DNA from: Scytalidium lignicola
Taxonomy: Eukaryota; Ascomycota; Leotiomycetes
Direction: 5' to 3'
DNA: 64,000 bases
Assembly (NCBI GenBank): GCA_002812745.2
Contig: NCSJ02000027.1
Coordinates: forward strand, 1-64,000
Shown: positions 34,927 to 46,925 of the stretch, in pieces
Layout: every line of letters starts with the position of its first letter
Position numbering within the stretch: the first letter of the stretch is position 1
Made by a program: the position numbers and the translations under genes
Notes under the pieces: generated by a model
Told to the model about the DNA's origin: nothing
The model's database searches: none
What the model saw: the letters and a program-made list of their open reading frames with translations, nothing else

Positions 34927-37346
34927 TCAGTCGTCTGGAATCCAACCCCACGATTTCATCATCTGCTGCTGAACTGCGGCGGTAGGACGAGCATGATCTC
35001 CTTCGGTCTTGACAAGGATGTCAAGCAATGCTTCTTGGTCTTTCCGATCATCGAAGCGATCACCGCCTATCAGAAATGCATAAAATTAGCGTGGGGGGGT
35101 TATTTGTTGGCATCATCCGTGTCTCTTACATATTGCGATGCCCATTGATGCAGTAAACATCCCGGGTGGCATCCACCTATTCCATAACCCAATCCCGCAT
35201 AGGGCTCTTAGGCTCAACCGGACTCGGTTCTACAATGGTCATTAGAGGCTTAGAATCGGTCGGATTCCCCGGTGGACGTACCTCCATGGATTGTAAAGCA
35301 GATTTGCGGCGCAACCCGAGCTTGGGAATGGTAGGGTCAAAAAGGGTTAAAAGAAGTTCTGCAAAAATATGATGTTGAATGCCAATGACTATGAAAACAG
35401 GTCAGAAGGTATCCCAAAGTAAGATAGGACTTGCATATTCACTGTGACATGCTTGTTGGTGCCAAATCTGTGGAAAAACTTGCCCTCCCGAAGGGTTAGC
35501 TTCCAAATAGAAGATTGGAGTAAATGATTGTGGCTTGGACGTCTGCCACTTTTCATTGTACTCTTTCAGGGCTGTCCATTTTGTAATCGATGAAGCTGTA
35601 TCTCCAAAGCAAAAATTCAGCACGTCTGCGCAATGAACAACGGCTCTGTTAGCCCAGTCGAAATCATTGCATGGTTTGAATGAGCGATCGACGCTACAGT
35701 GCTCAAGATTCAGCCTGAGTGATTGATGAAACATAGTTGCATTGTATATTTCTTGCCGTAAGCCAACCCAGAAGGCTGCCTCACTCAAACTTCCAGGCAT
35801 ATCATTAGGATCTCGCGCGTTCACGAACACTTGTATACCGAGCATATGACTCATTGTATCTCTTCCAGCCGTTTGCACTGCGGTGAACTTCATGTTAGAA
35901 AACTACATAGAAATAGGAAAGGATAAAGGTGGCTCACCATCAATTTCTTCTAATACTCGCAATATAATGGTGGCAGCAAATAGATTCTCATCAGATATCG
36001 TAGTAGGTTGATTGAGCATTGGTATGAGATATCTTAAACACTCTTGATGGTACCGCTCGGAAGCAAAACGGTCGTAGTTACTGGTAAGACTCAAATGCCT
36101 TGCGGACAGCGCGAATATTGCATTTAATAAAATACTACAGGATCCAGCTCTCTGGGGGACATATACTTCAAAGTGCCTTTTAGGATCGCAAAGATCAAGC
36201 TGAATACTGCCGTTAGCATTGATATGTTAATACGCAGTCAGCATGACACATACCCATGTTGCAAGATTTTGGATATAGTGGCGAAGGAGTAAAGCCTCCG
36301 AACTGTTCTTTAACGGCCAGATAGGTTTATCTGAATAAATCTGAGATCTAAGAACGTCTGGGTTGGTCTGCTATGTATAGTTAGTAGAGATCTATTATTT
36401 ATGACGATGTATTTATGACTGACTGAAGCAGCTTTAGCAGCTGAGTGAAGGGTAGATTCTATAATAGACTTGTGATGAGAATTTGATTGAGAATTTATAG
36501 GAGTTTCCTGTTGATGGGACGTCGTTTTTGTCTGAGTTGTTGACAAAGTTGCACCTGTACTCGGTATAATAGAGGATGGGTTTTTTGTTCTGCGCTGTGT
36601 TGAAGCAGGTTCAAAATTTCCGTGATAAGAATGAGACTCAGATGGGGAAGTTGCGTCAAATTCCGAAGATGAACCAGATTGCTCCGGTACAGTTAGGGAG
36701 AGGTCACCGTTGTGGACAGCTTGTGTCTCATCCACGAAGGACACTAGATGAGGTTAATCGAGGGATGTTCAGTGGAGCTTAATTTTAAAAAAAAGGAAGT
36801 GTTTACATGATAAAGCATTGAACTTAGAAAAGAAGATTGAAGTAATAAGAACTAAGTAAACTGAAGAAGCAATAGCAATAACAAAATAAGATTGGAATTG
36901 AAATTGATATATCTAATTGGATAAAGAAAGCCTGCTACTTACACCTCTTTGGTATATTCAACCATGTCTGATCACGTGCAAACCGATCTTTCTTACGTTA
37001 GAACAAGATTGTTGACCATTTTTACATCTAAAGGACGGTTTCACCTTGATGGAAGCGATAGGTATAGCTCTTGATACACTCGCGGCCTGTAATTTGACAG
37101 CGGCCGCAGGTTGGCACGGCCTGATCACCTGTACACCAAAAAAAAAAGGTTGTTATTACTTTCCTTCCAGCAAATAAAGTGTATTCTGCCCAAAGCGGAG
37201 CTGAACGACTTACATTTTAAGTGTCTAATGCGGCATGGCTGACTATGTGGCGAGCGATAGATTTAGCCTTGTGAAGCAAAATATTAAAATAGACAGGAAC
37301 AAGGAACGAAAAAGACGAACCATCCAGAGCGCGCTCTTGCGGTCAN
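34927..37346 (-). CDS. Zn2Cys6 transcription factor with Fungal_trans_2 domain
   Basis: Ten exons on the minus strand: 37321-37346, 37214-37242, 37045-37128, 36424-36743, 36254-36370, 35938-36199, 35443-35877, 35282-35388, 35130-35229, 34927-35066. All phases match and give 539 residues. The zinc cluster C9, C12, C19, C26, C29, C36 is spread over three tiny exons of 26, 29 and 84 nt. The start codon contains the N at 37346; reading it as A, or dropping it, gives MTARARSGC. KPIWPLKNSSEALLLRHYIQ begins the Fungal_trans_2 domain, and CGDRFDDRKDQEALLDIL closes it. The exon 3 to exon 4 intron is long (301 nt). It is the likely regulator of the adjacent MIOX or neighbouring genes. Confidence 0.85.
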
Positions 37347-39095
37347 TTTTTTTCTTGATCGCACTATCCACATTGCTGATTATTGCTCGATATGGCCTGA
37401 TATGACATGGTTTGACTTGCGACGCATCTTTGATTGAACAGCAGTAAGAACAATAACAATCAGGAAAGAGGTAAATGTCAGCGAGAGACGATTCTACGAG
37501 TATGGTGATGAAGCCCGAGGAGATCTGCCCCGCTCTTTTGAGCTACAAGATTAGGCGAGAATAGCCACTTCAGGTATTCACCGCAACGAGCAACATATGT
37601 AGCAATAGGAATATTAGTAACTTAGGACGAAGTTCAAAGCGTACAGCAACAATCAATGCAGGTACGGTACCTCCACTGCTGCCAAAAGCTTCTAGTACAT
37701 GGGCTGGGCTTGGGTACGCGCCGATAATTATCCCCAGGGACGGACGTTGTGGAGCTGGACTAACAAAGCCGAGAGAGGCACGTGAAGTAAGAAGAGGACC
37801 CTGTGGATGAGAAAACAATGCGGAGATGCTCTAGATGCGAAGTCATGCGGCCAGATGGGAGACAGATGGATTCTCCGGTACTACGCTAATGACCAGTTGT
37901 GGAATGGAATCCCGAGTCTGGATCCTGCGTAGGGCTTGCATGGGACCAGCGCCTGTCAGCTCTCGGTGGGGAGAAGAGNAAAAAAAAGAAATCCTATCAC
38001 AAAAAGTTTTTTCTTTTGCCAGGAATGAGATATCCAGTAGTGCTGGTAATGAGAAAAGGAAGTACTCTAGTCTCGAATTTGTGTGATTTCATGGTAGGAT
38101 CTCCTTGCACTGTACTGTACTGTACACATCAGATACGTTTCCTCTCTTCAAGAGTGCATACATCTTCATCGCACCACTGTGAATCCCCAAGTGACCCACT
38201 GCATGCCCAAAATGCGCACGTGTAATTCATCTACAGGTACTTAGTAACTCGGATTCCTCTATACATTCATGTGCTTTGTCTCCAACCTCATAAACTCGAT
38301 TCCATGCAGATAATATAGGCCGCCGTCATCGGACCTGAAAACCATCACCATACATAGCTAGGTGAATCACAACCTATCGGATGAATAACACCTGAATGCT
38401 ACCGTGGTAACTGCTTGGTTGATCTGTAAAGCGAGATGCAAAAAGCCCCGATGCAATCATTTCAATAAATAACCTATGCTAATTTATTCATGGTAGGTGA
38501 TAGCAGAGACATGGAAGATCAAGCCAATTGAACATTTCATGGCTAACACTAGCGACTGATGATGGGGATCGGTATGCATTCCGTTGAGTTTCTCGTAGAT
38601 TGCTCTTGAACAGTATGTCACAAATATGTTGACCAGATGCGAGTCAACTTAATAAGAAGCAACGGAAAAGGGGGAGGGGAGAAAGGGGGTGTTGGTTTAA
38701 TCGGGATTTTGCTCCGACCACACCCCGGCTGACCTAAGCCGATAAGAGCAGCTGTGCAGCTTATCGGTCCAATGCTCGCTTCTTCGAGCAAATGCAAAAG
38801 CACGATGGAACAACCTTAATCATACATGCATTTTTTCATCCCTGTATAGTACACTCCAGTACAGTACATTCTCGTCGCAACCCCTCGAAGACTACAATCT
38901 CTTGGCGCAGTACAGAAGGGAGGCATCTCACTCATCGTCGTCGCCCTTCATGTGCCATCCTACCCTGGTGTCTGCAACTTCAGCTGCGCCGTGTCTCTCG
39001 ACCTCGGGACCCCGCCCTGAGCAGAAACCTTATCTGAACTGGGAGAGTTGCTTCTCCACAATCTGGCTATCGGCCGCTCGGTCTGAGTGCGCACA
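37347..39095. other. Long intergenic region upstream of hamartin
   Basis: About 1.75 kb with no supportable gene. It holds divergent promoters for the Zn2Cys6 regulator and hamartin. A frame at 37570-37818 (minus) has no domain. Short tandem actgt repeats lie near 38109-38125, and an N lies at 37979 beside an A run. Confidence 0.5.
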
Positions 39096-42000
39096 ATGAC
39101 GGCTGAGTGAGTTGTGAACGTGGATCAGTACAGTACGGCGGCAGAGAAAAATAGATTGCTAACGGTTAAACGCAGGTCCCTGAAAGAGGTTCTTAAAGCT
39201 GTCAAATCTGCCCTGTCTGACTGCCAGCTTCCGCTTTCCGATGATCTCGTCCAGCTTATACACACATACCTCGAGAAACACGGCTCAACCGAAGATTGCA
39301 ACTCCCCAAAACTCCACGAGGAGCTTCTCGCCATCTACCAAAAAGATGTCGAGGACAAACCGTCTAGACTCGCGACTTTTCTCGCCATTCTGCGACTGCT
39401 GAGACCAGCCATCTCTGGTTGTGGACGACTCTTACAATGGTGGGATAAGCTGTCGGTTCCGGTGATGGACCAGCTTGGGGAAGAGAAGGGATTGGCCGTC
39501 GAAGCGCATGCCACACTGTTGGACATACTTGTGTACGATGAAGATGAGAAGGATCTCGATGATGCCATCACCACCTCAGCTACGGTTGCGGAAAACTTGA
39601 TGTCGATCTGGCTTAAAAAGGCAGCGCTCGAGTCGGCGCAGTTTGATGACGAGGCCCAGTTTGTTAGCAGAAAGATACAGCAGATATTGCTTGCATTTGG
39701 GAAGAAACGGCCAAAAGTATGTCCCGGGAGGAAACCAATTTACAGAAATATTGTTCCCTGACAAAAATCTAGGATTTCTTAATAACAATCAATAAATTCT
39801 TCGTAAAACGAGAATCGCGGATAACAGCTTTATCTCTCCTTTGCGAGTTCATTCGATACCAGCCACCACATCTCTATCAGCTCTTGGAGACGCCATTGTT
39901 TGAAAACCTGCTTCGTTGTCTTCAGATTGACACATCGACAAGAGTTATCTCACTAGCTATGACCGCTTTAATCATGTTTCTACCACATATTCCCAATTCT
40001 CTTGCGAAACACCTTCCAGCTCTATTCAATATCTACAGTCGGATGCTGTTCTGGGACAGGGAGCGAAGGGCATCCTTGGAATCTTTTGTGGTCGATGATG
40101 CTACTGAGGAGAAAGATGACCCTGAAAAGCAAGAGATCAACACGCCAACAATTCCAAATATCGATACAACATGGGACAAGCAATCATTTCTCTTGGAGTC
40201 TGACGATGAAACTGTTCCAGAGCTCCTGCATTATTTCACGTTTCTCTACGGACTATACCCTCTGAACTTTATGAGCTATATCAGGAAACCTCAGAGGTAT
40301 CTGAGACACGCAAACTTTCCCCGGGCAGATGATCTCGATATTCAACCAACGGAAATTCGTCAACGATCTGAAACCTTCCGGCAACTTCACCTACTACATC
40401 CGAACTTCTTTTCCCTGACTATTGAGTCTGAATTGACGGATAACAATCGATGGATCAATAGTGAACCAGCAGATGTTGTCGCGGACTGCATGGCGCTCTA
40501 TAATCCCGGTGTATACGACAACAGTATGCAGGATGCTACAGGACGGACACGATCTCAGGATTTAAGCGGAGAGCATCCGGATGTCCCTGAAGAGCCACTT
40601 CTTAATCAGGAAATGATTTCTAGCCCTTCTTATTCTCGTCATACAAGCTGGAGAAACACTAGCTCTACGGCTGTCACATCTCCAAGTCCCGATGGCGGAA
40701 AGACACTTTCTGGTCTCCTTCGTAAGGCATCGCAGACCAGCCACAAGACATCTATGGATGATGAACACTTAGATAGTCCAACAATGCGGCCACACAGGAG
40801 CTCCTCTCCATCACATCCTGTGAGTGATATGCTGAACTATCAAAAGTCTCTCCGAGGAAGTCTGTATCAATCTTTGGCCAATGATAGTGTCCAATCTCTT
40901 GCTCTCAGCCACCATACTCAGGAGAATGCCTCACACGTTGATAGCTATTTACAATCGATGCCACCACACCTGACACCTCGATCTCCTTCTCTTAGACCGT
41001 CAAATGCGGATCCTCAAACTCAGATAGCATATCTTCTCCGTGAAATCATGCTCCTGAAGAATGATCTCAACTTTGAACGATACCTCAAGCAGCAGCACCT
41101 CTCTCACATAGGTAGATTACGAAGGAAGCAGATCAGAGAAGCCAGAGTCGAAGCTGAGACGCAGAACTTAATCAATTCCAATCGGACCTTGAAAAGCAAA
41201 CTCGATGAAGCAAAGCGTACGATCGTGCAGATGAGAAAAGAATTTGAGAAGAGTAAATCTCACTCGAGACAATGGGAGATGGATCTCACGGCCAAACTCC
41301 GTATATTAAAGGAGGAACAAAAGAAATGGGGGAAAGAAGGGGATCAACTGCGTAGCGATTTAGCTGCAGCTCGTGATGAATGCTTCAAATTGACGCAGCT
41401 TGTCGCCAAGAGCGAGTCCGAAACACTCCTTGCCAACCAAAAGGTCCAATCGATACAATCAAGTCTCAACGAGATGGACTCCTTACGCGCAGAAGTGGAC
41501 AGACTAGCAGCCTCGGTCCGAACCTATGAAGCGGCCGAGGATACGGCAGAGCGTGACCGTGAAAGTCGAGAAAATGCTGGCTTACAAGTCGAGGTCCTCA
41601 CAATGCAGCTCGCAGCTCGTGAAAAAGAACTCGTCGAAACAAAGAAAGCCTCCGAGAAAAAAATTCAAGATCTCAAAGCGAAACAAGACAACGGTCCTGC
41701 TGCCGAAATTCATCAAACCACCCAGGGAACCAAACAGCTGTTAGATAGTGCTCTAGCAACGAGTCGTGCCCGCTTCAACGAGATGCAGAAAGCCCACAAT
41801 CATCTCTTGAAGCGCTACACCGCGCTCCAAGCAGCCTACATAGATCTGAAAGACCCAAGCGATGGTAACTACTTCGACGAACCCCTTCTATCAAGCGTCA
41901 ACTCAAGACGACAAACCGACAGCCACAACTTCTACCGCAGCAGCAGTCCACCATTTTCGAACCCCAGCTCCATGCGCAACTCCCCTCCGAATAACAATGG

Positions 42001-42568
42001 AAGTGGAAGCGGAAGTACGAGTGGTGGTTCCAGCCTCAAGCAAAACCTAACGCGGCTGGATTCTTCGGGTAGTGGCCCACGACAGCCAAGACCGCATAGT
42101 TCTGAGATAGGGAGGAGTTTTGGAGCACAACTCTATCCGCACCCAGGCAGGGAATATGTGCCTGGCTCACCGCCGGCAGCTGATCCACCCCCGAAGACTA
42201 GTAGTGCTAGTCTGGACGGGGAGTCGAGTGCGAGGAGCGAGAGTCCGGATTTGAAGAAGGCGAGGATTAAACCTGATAGTGAGGTTAGGATTTATGGAAG
42301 AGGTGTGTTCCATTTCCCCCCTTAGCCCCTCCTGTATTCATTCACTTTTACAAATTTCATAAATCCTTTTTCTTGTTGTTTCTCTTCTGGAAAATGGNTT
42401 TTTTTGATTTTTTTTTTTGAAAAGAAATTGACTAATATTTTTACTATTTTAATAGGCGGAGTACAAAACATCGGCAAGAAAGAAAAGGATAAGGCGAAGA
42501 AGGCTGCAGATGATAAAAGGGACAAGAAGAATGCTGGAATTAGAGGGATTAGGAATTTCGTTGGGTGA
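39096..42568 (+). CDS. TSC1: Hamartin (TSC1) homologue
   Basis: Exons 39096-39106, 39176-39716, 39773-42302 and 42456-42568 join in phase to 1064 residues. The first exon is only 11 nt and encodes MTAE, with the last codon split. The N-terminal hamartin domain has SLKEVLKAVKSALSD, WWDKLSVPVMDQLG and LCEFIRYQPPHLYQLLETPL. A Ser/Pro-rich linker follows. A long coiled coil spans about residues 600-875 (LREIMLLKNDLNFERYLKQQ onwards). The C-terminus is Gly/Ser-rich, then very Lys-rich. Hamartin pairs with tuberin (TSC2) as a Rheb GAP that restrains TORC1. The gene is complete. The third intron (42303-42455) contains the N at 42398. Confidence 0.9.
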
Positions 42569-43494
42569 ATTTTCTTTCTTCCAATTTTCTTTTCTATGAT
42601 TAGACTGCAGCGAAGGCTAGGGGGCGAATATTTGTTAGTAAAAGTTTTTTTTCTCTTCTCCTCTTCTTTCTTTCATTGCCATGGCTGGCTTTTTTGATGT
42701 ATACGATGGTTGTTATGTATATGACAGGGCATCATTTCGTTTATTTCCCCCCCTTTCTTCTAGGGTATGTAGCGTGTTGTTGGTCTCTGTAGTTCGAAAT
42801 TCGGAGCCAAGGATAAACAGGACTTGGTTTTGGATTGGGAATTTGTTTAGGAAGGGGATGGTGTCTCAAAAGNTTTTTCTTTTCTGGTTTGGCTTCAGAC
42901 TTTTGAAGTTATTGATTATTTGTAGCGGTGTATGGGTCATTATAGTAGTCACGTCTCCTAGGAAGTTTTATCCTAGGCACTTGTCATTTACTTTAAATAC
43001 TGATTATATTGATGGTGGGCTTGACTGAAATAGGAGAGTGTACGTGTGTGTGTGTGTGTGTGTGTCGTGCAAGGGGTTGCCTTGACAACTGCTTAAAAGG
43101 TCTTCGTTCNTTTTTTATAATAAATTATTGTTATTCGCTCTAAGACACTTTTGCAATTATCTAATAGTTGAATTAAGCTTTAAAAGCAGATTTACTTGTT
43201 ATTCTCCTTAAAATATTTAAATTAACTCCTATATTTATTATAAATAATAATTACAACTTTTAACTTCTTCAAGATAAAACAACTACAAAATTATTTAAGA
43301 TTTACTATAATTATTTAAATATATGAAGCTTCTTCTAATTCAAATGTAATAATAAGCTAATTTTATCTTATAAAGATACGTTCATACAAGTAATACTAGA
43401 ACTTTACTTGAAGATGTATATAACTGTTATTTTCTATCTTAAATTATATTTGCAGATCTCTTAATGTAAAGTTAAACATTAAAGACAAATTTAA
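42569..43494. other. Hamartin 3' flank, microsatellite and AT-rich DNA
   Basis: No gene is supportable. A (GT)n microsatellite lies at about 43043-43065. From 43110 to 43494 the sequence is extremely AT-rich and leads into an LTR copy. Ns at 42873 and 43110 lie beside T runs. Confidence 0.55.
43043..43065 (+). repeat. GT microsatellite
   Basis: About eleven GT units in the 3' flank of hamartin. No coding effect. Confidence 0.8.
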
Positions 43495-43753
43495 TGTTGC
43501 AATATTTGGAGTGTACGGATGCCACTTCACAGTGTTCTTACGGTTGCCTATGCTAGGGCTTACGGATAGGGTTTACGGTAGGCTACCACTGTAGGCAACC
43601 ATAGGCACCCTANGGGTGCCTGTACGACCGTAACTGTTGACCATAACGGTTTTACGGCCGTAACTCTCTGTATATATAGAATCTGCTGTAGTTGTAGACT
43701 CCTTAAGCAATCAATACAATAGTGGTTCTGTATTCCTGCGTTTCCAGTCAACA
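43495..43753 (-). mobile_element. Solo LTR copy B, 259 bp, inverted
   Basis: This is the reverse-complement copy of the LTR at 32708-32978, starting TGTTGCAATA and ending CCAGTCAACA. It lacks 12 bp of a short internal duplication. The flanks (TTTAA and GGTCT) do not match, so no target duplication survives. That suggests recombination with another copy or a rearrangement. It lies directly next to the tandem repeats at 43771. Confidence 0.82.
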
Positions 43754-43770
43754 GGTCTTACAAAACTATA

Positions 43771-43880
43771 TTACGGAAGGTTGGCAACAATTCGCGAACT
43801 CAATTGGTAATCCAGACTTGTGGGGGCTAACTTATAAAGTTAGATTACGGAAGGTGAGCAACAATTCACGAACCTTGTTT
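43771..43880 (+). repeat. Tandem repeat family, locus 1 (74-bp period)
   Basis: Two units begin at 43771 and 43845, each starting TTACGGAAGG and carrying the core GCAACAATTC(G/A)CGAAC. The same core recurs at 51905-52010 and 54258-54475. Confidence 0.7.
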
Positions 43881-44338
43881 TTGATCTTACAAGGATAGAA
43901 GACATTCGGGGACAAAAGGACTAAAATTTCGGATCTTATCTGCGCGTGCTTATAGAAACAGCAAATATTCTACCAAAGGAAGCACGATACGAGCAATGTC
44001 CACACGGAAAGACTCCCAAAGCCTAGTATTAGAGAAATTTTCAACGTACAGCATCCACTCTTCTTCCCGAGCCATACATTAGTATTTACGTACAGTGCTG
44101 CTAAGCTACTAACGTATATTGAAAATATGTAGTTAAGTAAGGCACTCACGGGGAAATATGCTTGGTAATACCGTAGTTGATTTGCAAGCAAACACTAGCA
44201 TCTCACACTGCTTTTATACTTAAGGAGCTATTCTATTTGGCAGCTCTGCTTTATATTTGCCAACCTAGCATTATCTTTATATTGCCAAAAGCTGTACTCT
44301 GACTATCTCAATAACATCACACAATATCTATCTGCAAG

Positions 44339-45533
44339 ATGGGCTCATGGTTTTCATTACCCTCATGGGATCCTAAGAAAGACCTTCCTGATCTCAGCGG
44401 AAAGATAGCCCTTGTAACAGGAGCAAAGTATCCTCCAACCCTTGTCTCGTTTCGTTTTTGACATTTACTAAATATGATAGCGCTGGAATAGGATATCATA
44501 CGGCCGAAGAGCTTGCGCTACATGGGGCCAAAGTATATATAGGTGCTCGGTCCGAGAGACGAGCCCACGCAGCTATCGAGAGATTACACATTGAGAATCC
44601 AACGTTGGTGAAAGGGGCTGTAGTTTACTTACCACTTAATTTATCAGACCTCGATGATGTTGTTAAGGCAGTCGAGGTGTTTTTGCAACAGGAGAAGCGG
44701 CTAGACATACTGGGTGAATTTTAAGTGCTGTATAGTTGAGACATTATGCCGAAGCTGATGCAATAGTTTAAATAGTGAACAATGCTGGAATGATTACCAA
44801 TAAGTCTGAGAGGACTCCCCAGGGATATGAGGCCACTATAGGAGTTAAGTACGGCTCCGCACTAAATACTGCTGACTGAACTGACCTGCTAGTTATATGG
44901 CCCATTTTCTCTTGACAAAACTTCTCCTACCAACCTTAAAGGCCACGGCTACCAAAGAAGGTTCCAATGTGAGAATTATTAATGTAAGTGCTCAACTAGC
45001 TTACAGCCTTTTCCTCATTCTCACTACTTCAGACGTCCTCATCTGGCCATACAATGCTTGTACCTACCGCTATGCAGTTCAACAAACTCGACGATCTCCA
45101 ATACCCTGGCAGGTCTCAGTCTTACCCACCTTATTCTGGACAGCGCGATCTCTTCAGCCGCTACGCTGTTTCAAAGGTGGCTAACATATTGCACGCCGCA
45201 GAACTCCAACGCCAATTTGATATCGAAAAGATTCCTATTATTGCTGCAAGCTTCAACCCGGGCGGTAATAACACAGAGGGTGCTTTGTCTGTTTTCCCTA
45301 GATGGTTGAGGCCGATCATGAGTCGAATCATGAACCCTCCCACATTTGGAGCGCGCCCAGCTCTATTTTTGGCAGCATCACCGGACGCGACAAGGTTCAA
45401 AGGAGCATATCTTGAGCATACCTGTCAACTGGGATCAGCATCGGTTATAGCCAAAGATCCGCAAAGAGCGAAGAATTTATGGGACTTGAGTGAGAGTGAG
45501 ATAGATAAGTACCTTGCCTCAAGTTCTAAGTAA
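44339..45533 (+). CDS. Short-chain dehydrogenase/reductase (retinol-dehydrogenase-like)
   Basis: Exons 44339-44427, 44481-44713, 44776-44848, 44893-44983 and 45033-45533 join in phase to 328 residues. The cofactor motif TGANAGIG crosses the first splice, and NNAGM follows. The catalyt­ic Ser is in the IINTSSSGH segment, and the YxxxK motif is RYAVSK. The N-terminal MGSWFSLPSWDPKKDLPDLS is a usual lead for fungal RDH-type SDRs, which reduce lipophilic carbonyls. The gene is intact and opens the oxidoreductase group at 44-56 kb. Confidence 0.92.
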
Positions 45534-46925
45534 CCTTATGCACCTTTGTGTCCATTCTGTGCAATCATAGAGTTCTGTCCAGCACGTCTAAAATTTATTA
45601 CCGCATTCTTTCTATCATGAGTAATTGTCGTGAGATAGGCACTATAAAGATTGTATAAAATCGGTTCCCTAATTGCATGCCGTCCTTATTAAAATAAACT
45701 CGAAGAAGTACGTGTCATCAAAGCTACCGAACTATTTTTTACCGATACGGAACACCATAATGTATCCATCTCTTAGAACGTTAAGCATGGAACCATCTAT
45801 CTTTATATTAAGTGGCCGCAAATTGCGCTGATATAAAATAATTCAGTAATAGTATTAGCTTATTATAAGCACACNAAAAAAGCATCAATACTATTTAGAA
45901 GAGTTACTGTTACAAATATACTTTTCATTTTGAAACTTGTACTTTAGTTACCTGGTTATGTTTAATAGTTTAATAACTATGCGATTTCTAGTTTAATGAA
46001 CATTTGTGGTTTGTGTTACACAATAAAATAGCAGTCAAAGACTATATTTAACGGCATTACGAAAACTTAAGGAGCTAGGAAACTTAATATTTAGAATTAT
46101 ATTAAGATAATTAATTATCTTCTACAATATTATTCAGCACGACTGTACTCCGTGTCGTTGCTGAGTTTGACGGTGGAACGTGCGAAGAGGTTCTTGGCGA
46201 AGTTTTAAACTCAAGTTGATGAATGAATAATCTGATAATTCCAGATGAACCCAATCACTCCAACCAACCGATTAAGTATAAAGTCTACCGCAAAATTCTT
46301 TAATATTACATCCCAGCAAACCCAACAAAGAGCCAAGATTCAGAGGTTCAAAATTCAGGGGTGTAGTTGTCTGACTGGCCTGCTGCACAGGTACAGTCTC
46401 CTCCCTGAATGTTTGTCCGGTGGGTCAAATTGTTGCCTTACTTTTTGCCGCCATATCTTCAGTTACCGCTTTCCCAATACAGCATTCTATAGAAATGTAT
46501 AGAAATTCTCCCTGGAATAGTTGTCATTGATTGGCGTAGGCCTGAATATAGAAGGCTGTAACAGACCACATTACAAACATTCNGGGGGGGGACCCGTTGA
46601 TGGCCTGACTAAGCTTCATAATAAGTTTGTAAGAAGTCAGCACTACAAACGTACTATCCACAACAAGAAATTCGGGCGATTCGTCGGAATCAGGTAGGGC
46701 TATCGTCGGCCCTACTCACAATTGTCACAACCAGCTAGGGAAGGACGGTGAACGCAGTATGCATGCACCCCAATTCAGCTACTAACTCACCTTGCATTTC
46801 CGAGCTTCCATATGGATTCAACCAAAACTAACAACTTTGCGTGGCTTGTATGCGGTGCTTGATATCTCAATACATGAGTAGACTTTGACGACTATTCGGC
46901 TGAGATATTATGCTGTTATACCAGA
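45534..46925. other. Intergenic region
   Basis: About 1.4 kb, AT-rich to 46130. It contains Ns at 45875 (before an A run) and 46583 (before a G run). An open frame at 46245-46502 has no recognised domain. I see no supportable gene. Confidence 0.5.

Noticed and set aside
37570..37818. Minus-strand frame of 82 codons with a hydrophobic end
   Set aside because: It overlaps the shared promoter region, has no exon partners and no recognised family.
32708..43753. The two LTRs as ends of one retrotransposon
   Set aside because: They are in inverted orientation, 10.5 kb apart, with host genes between them, so they are separate copies.
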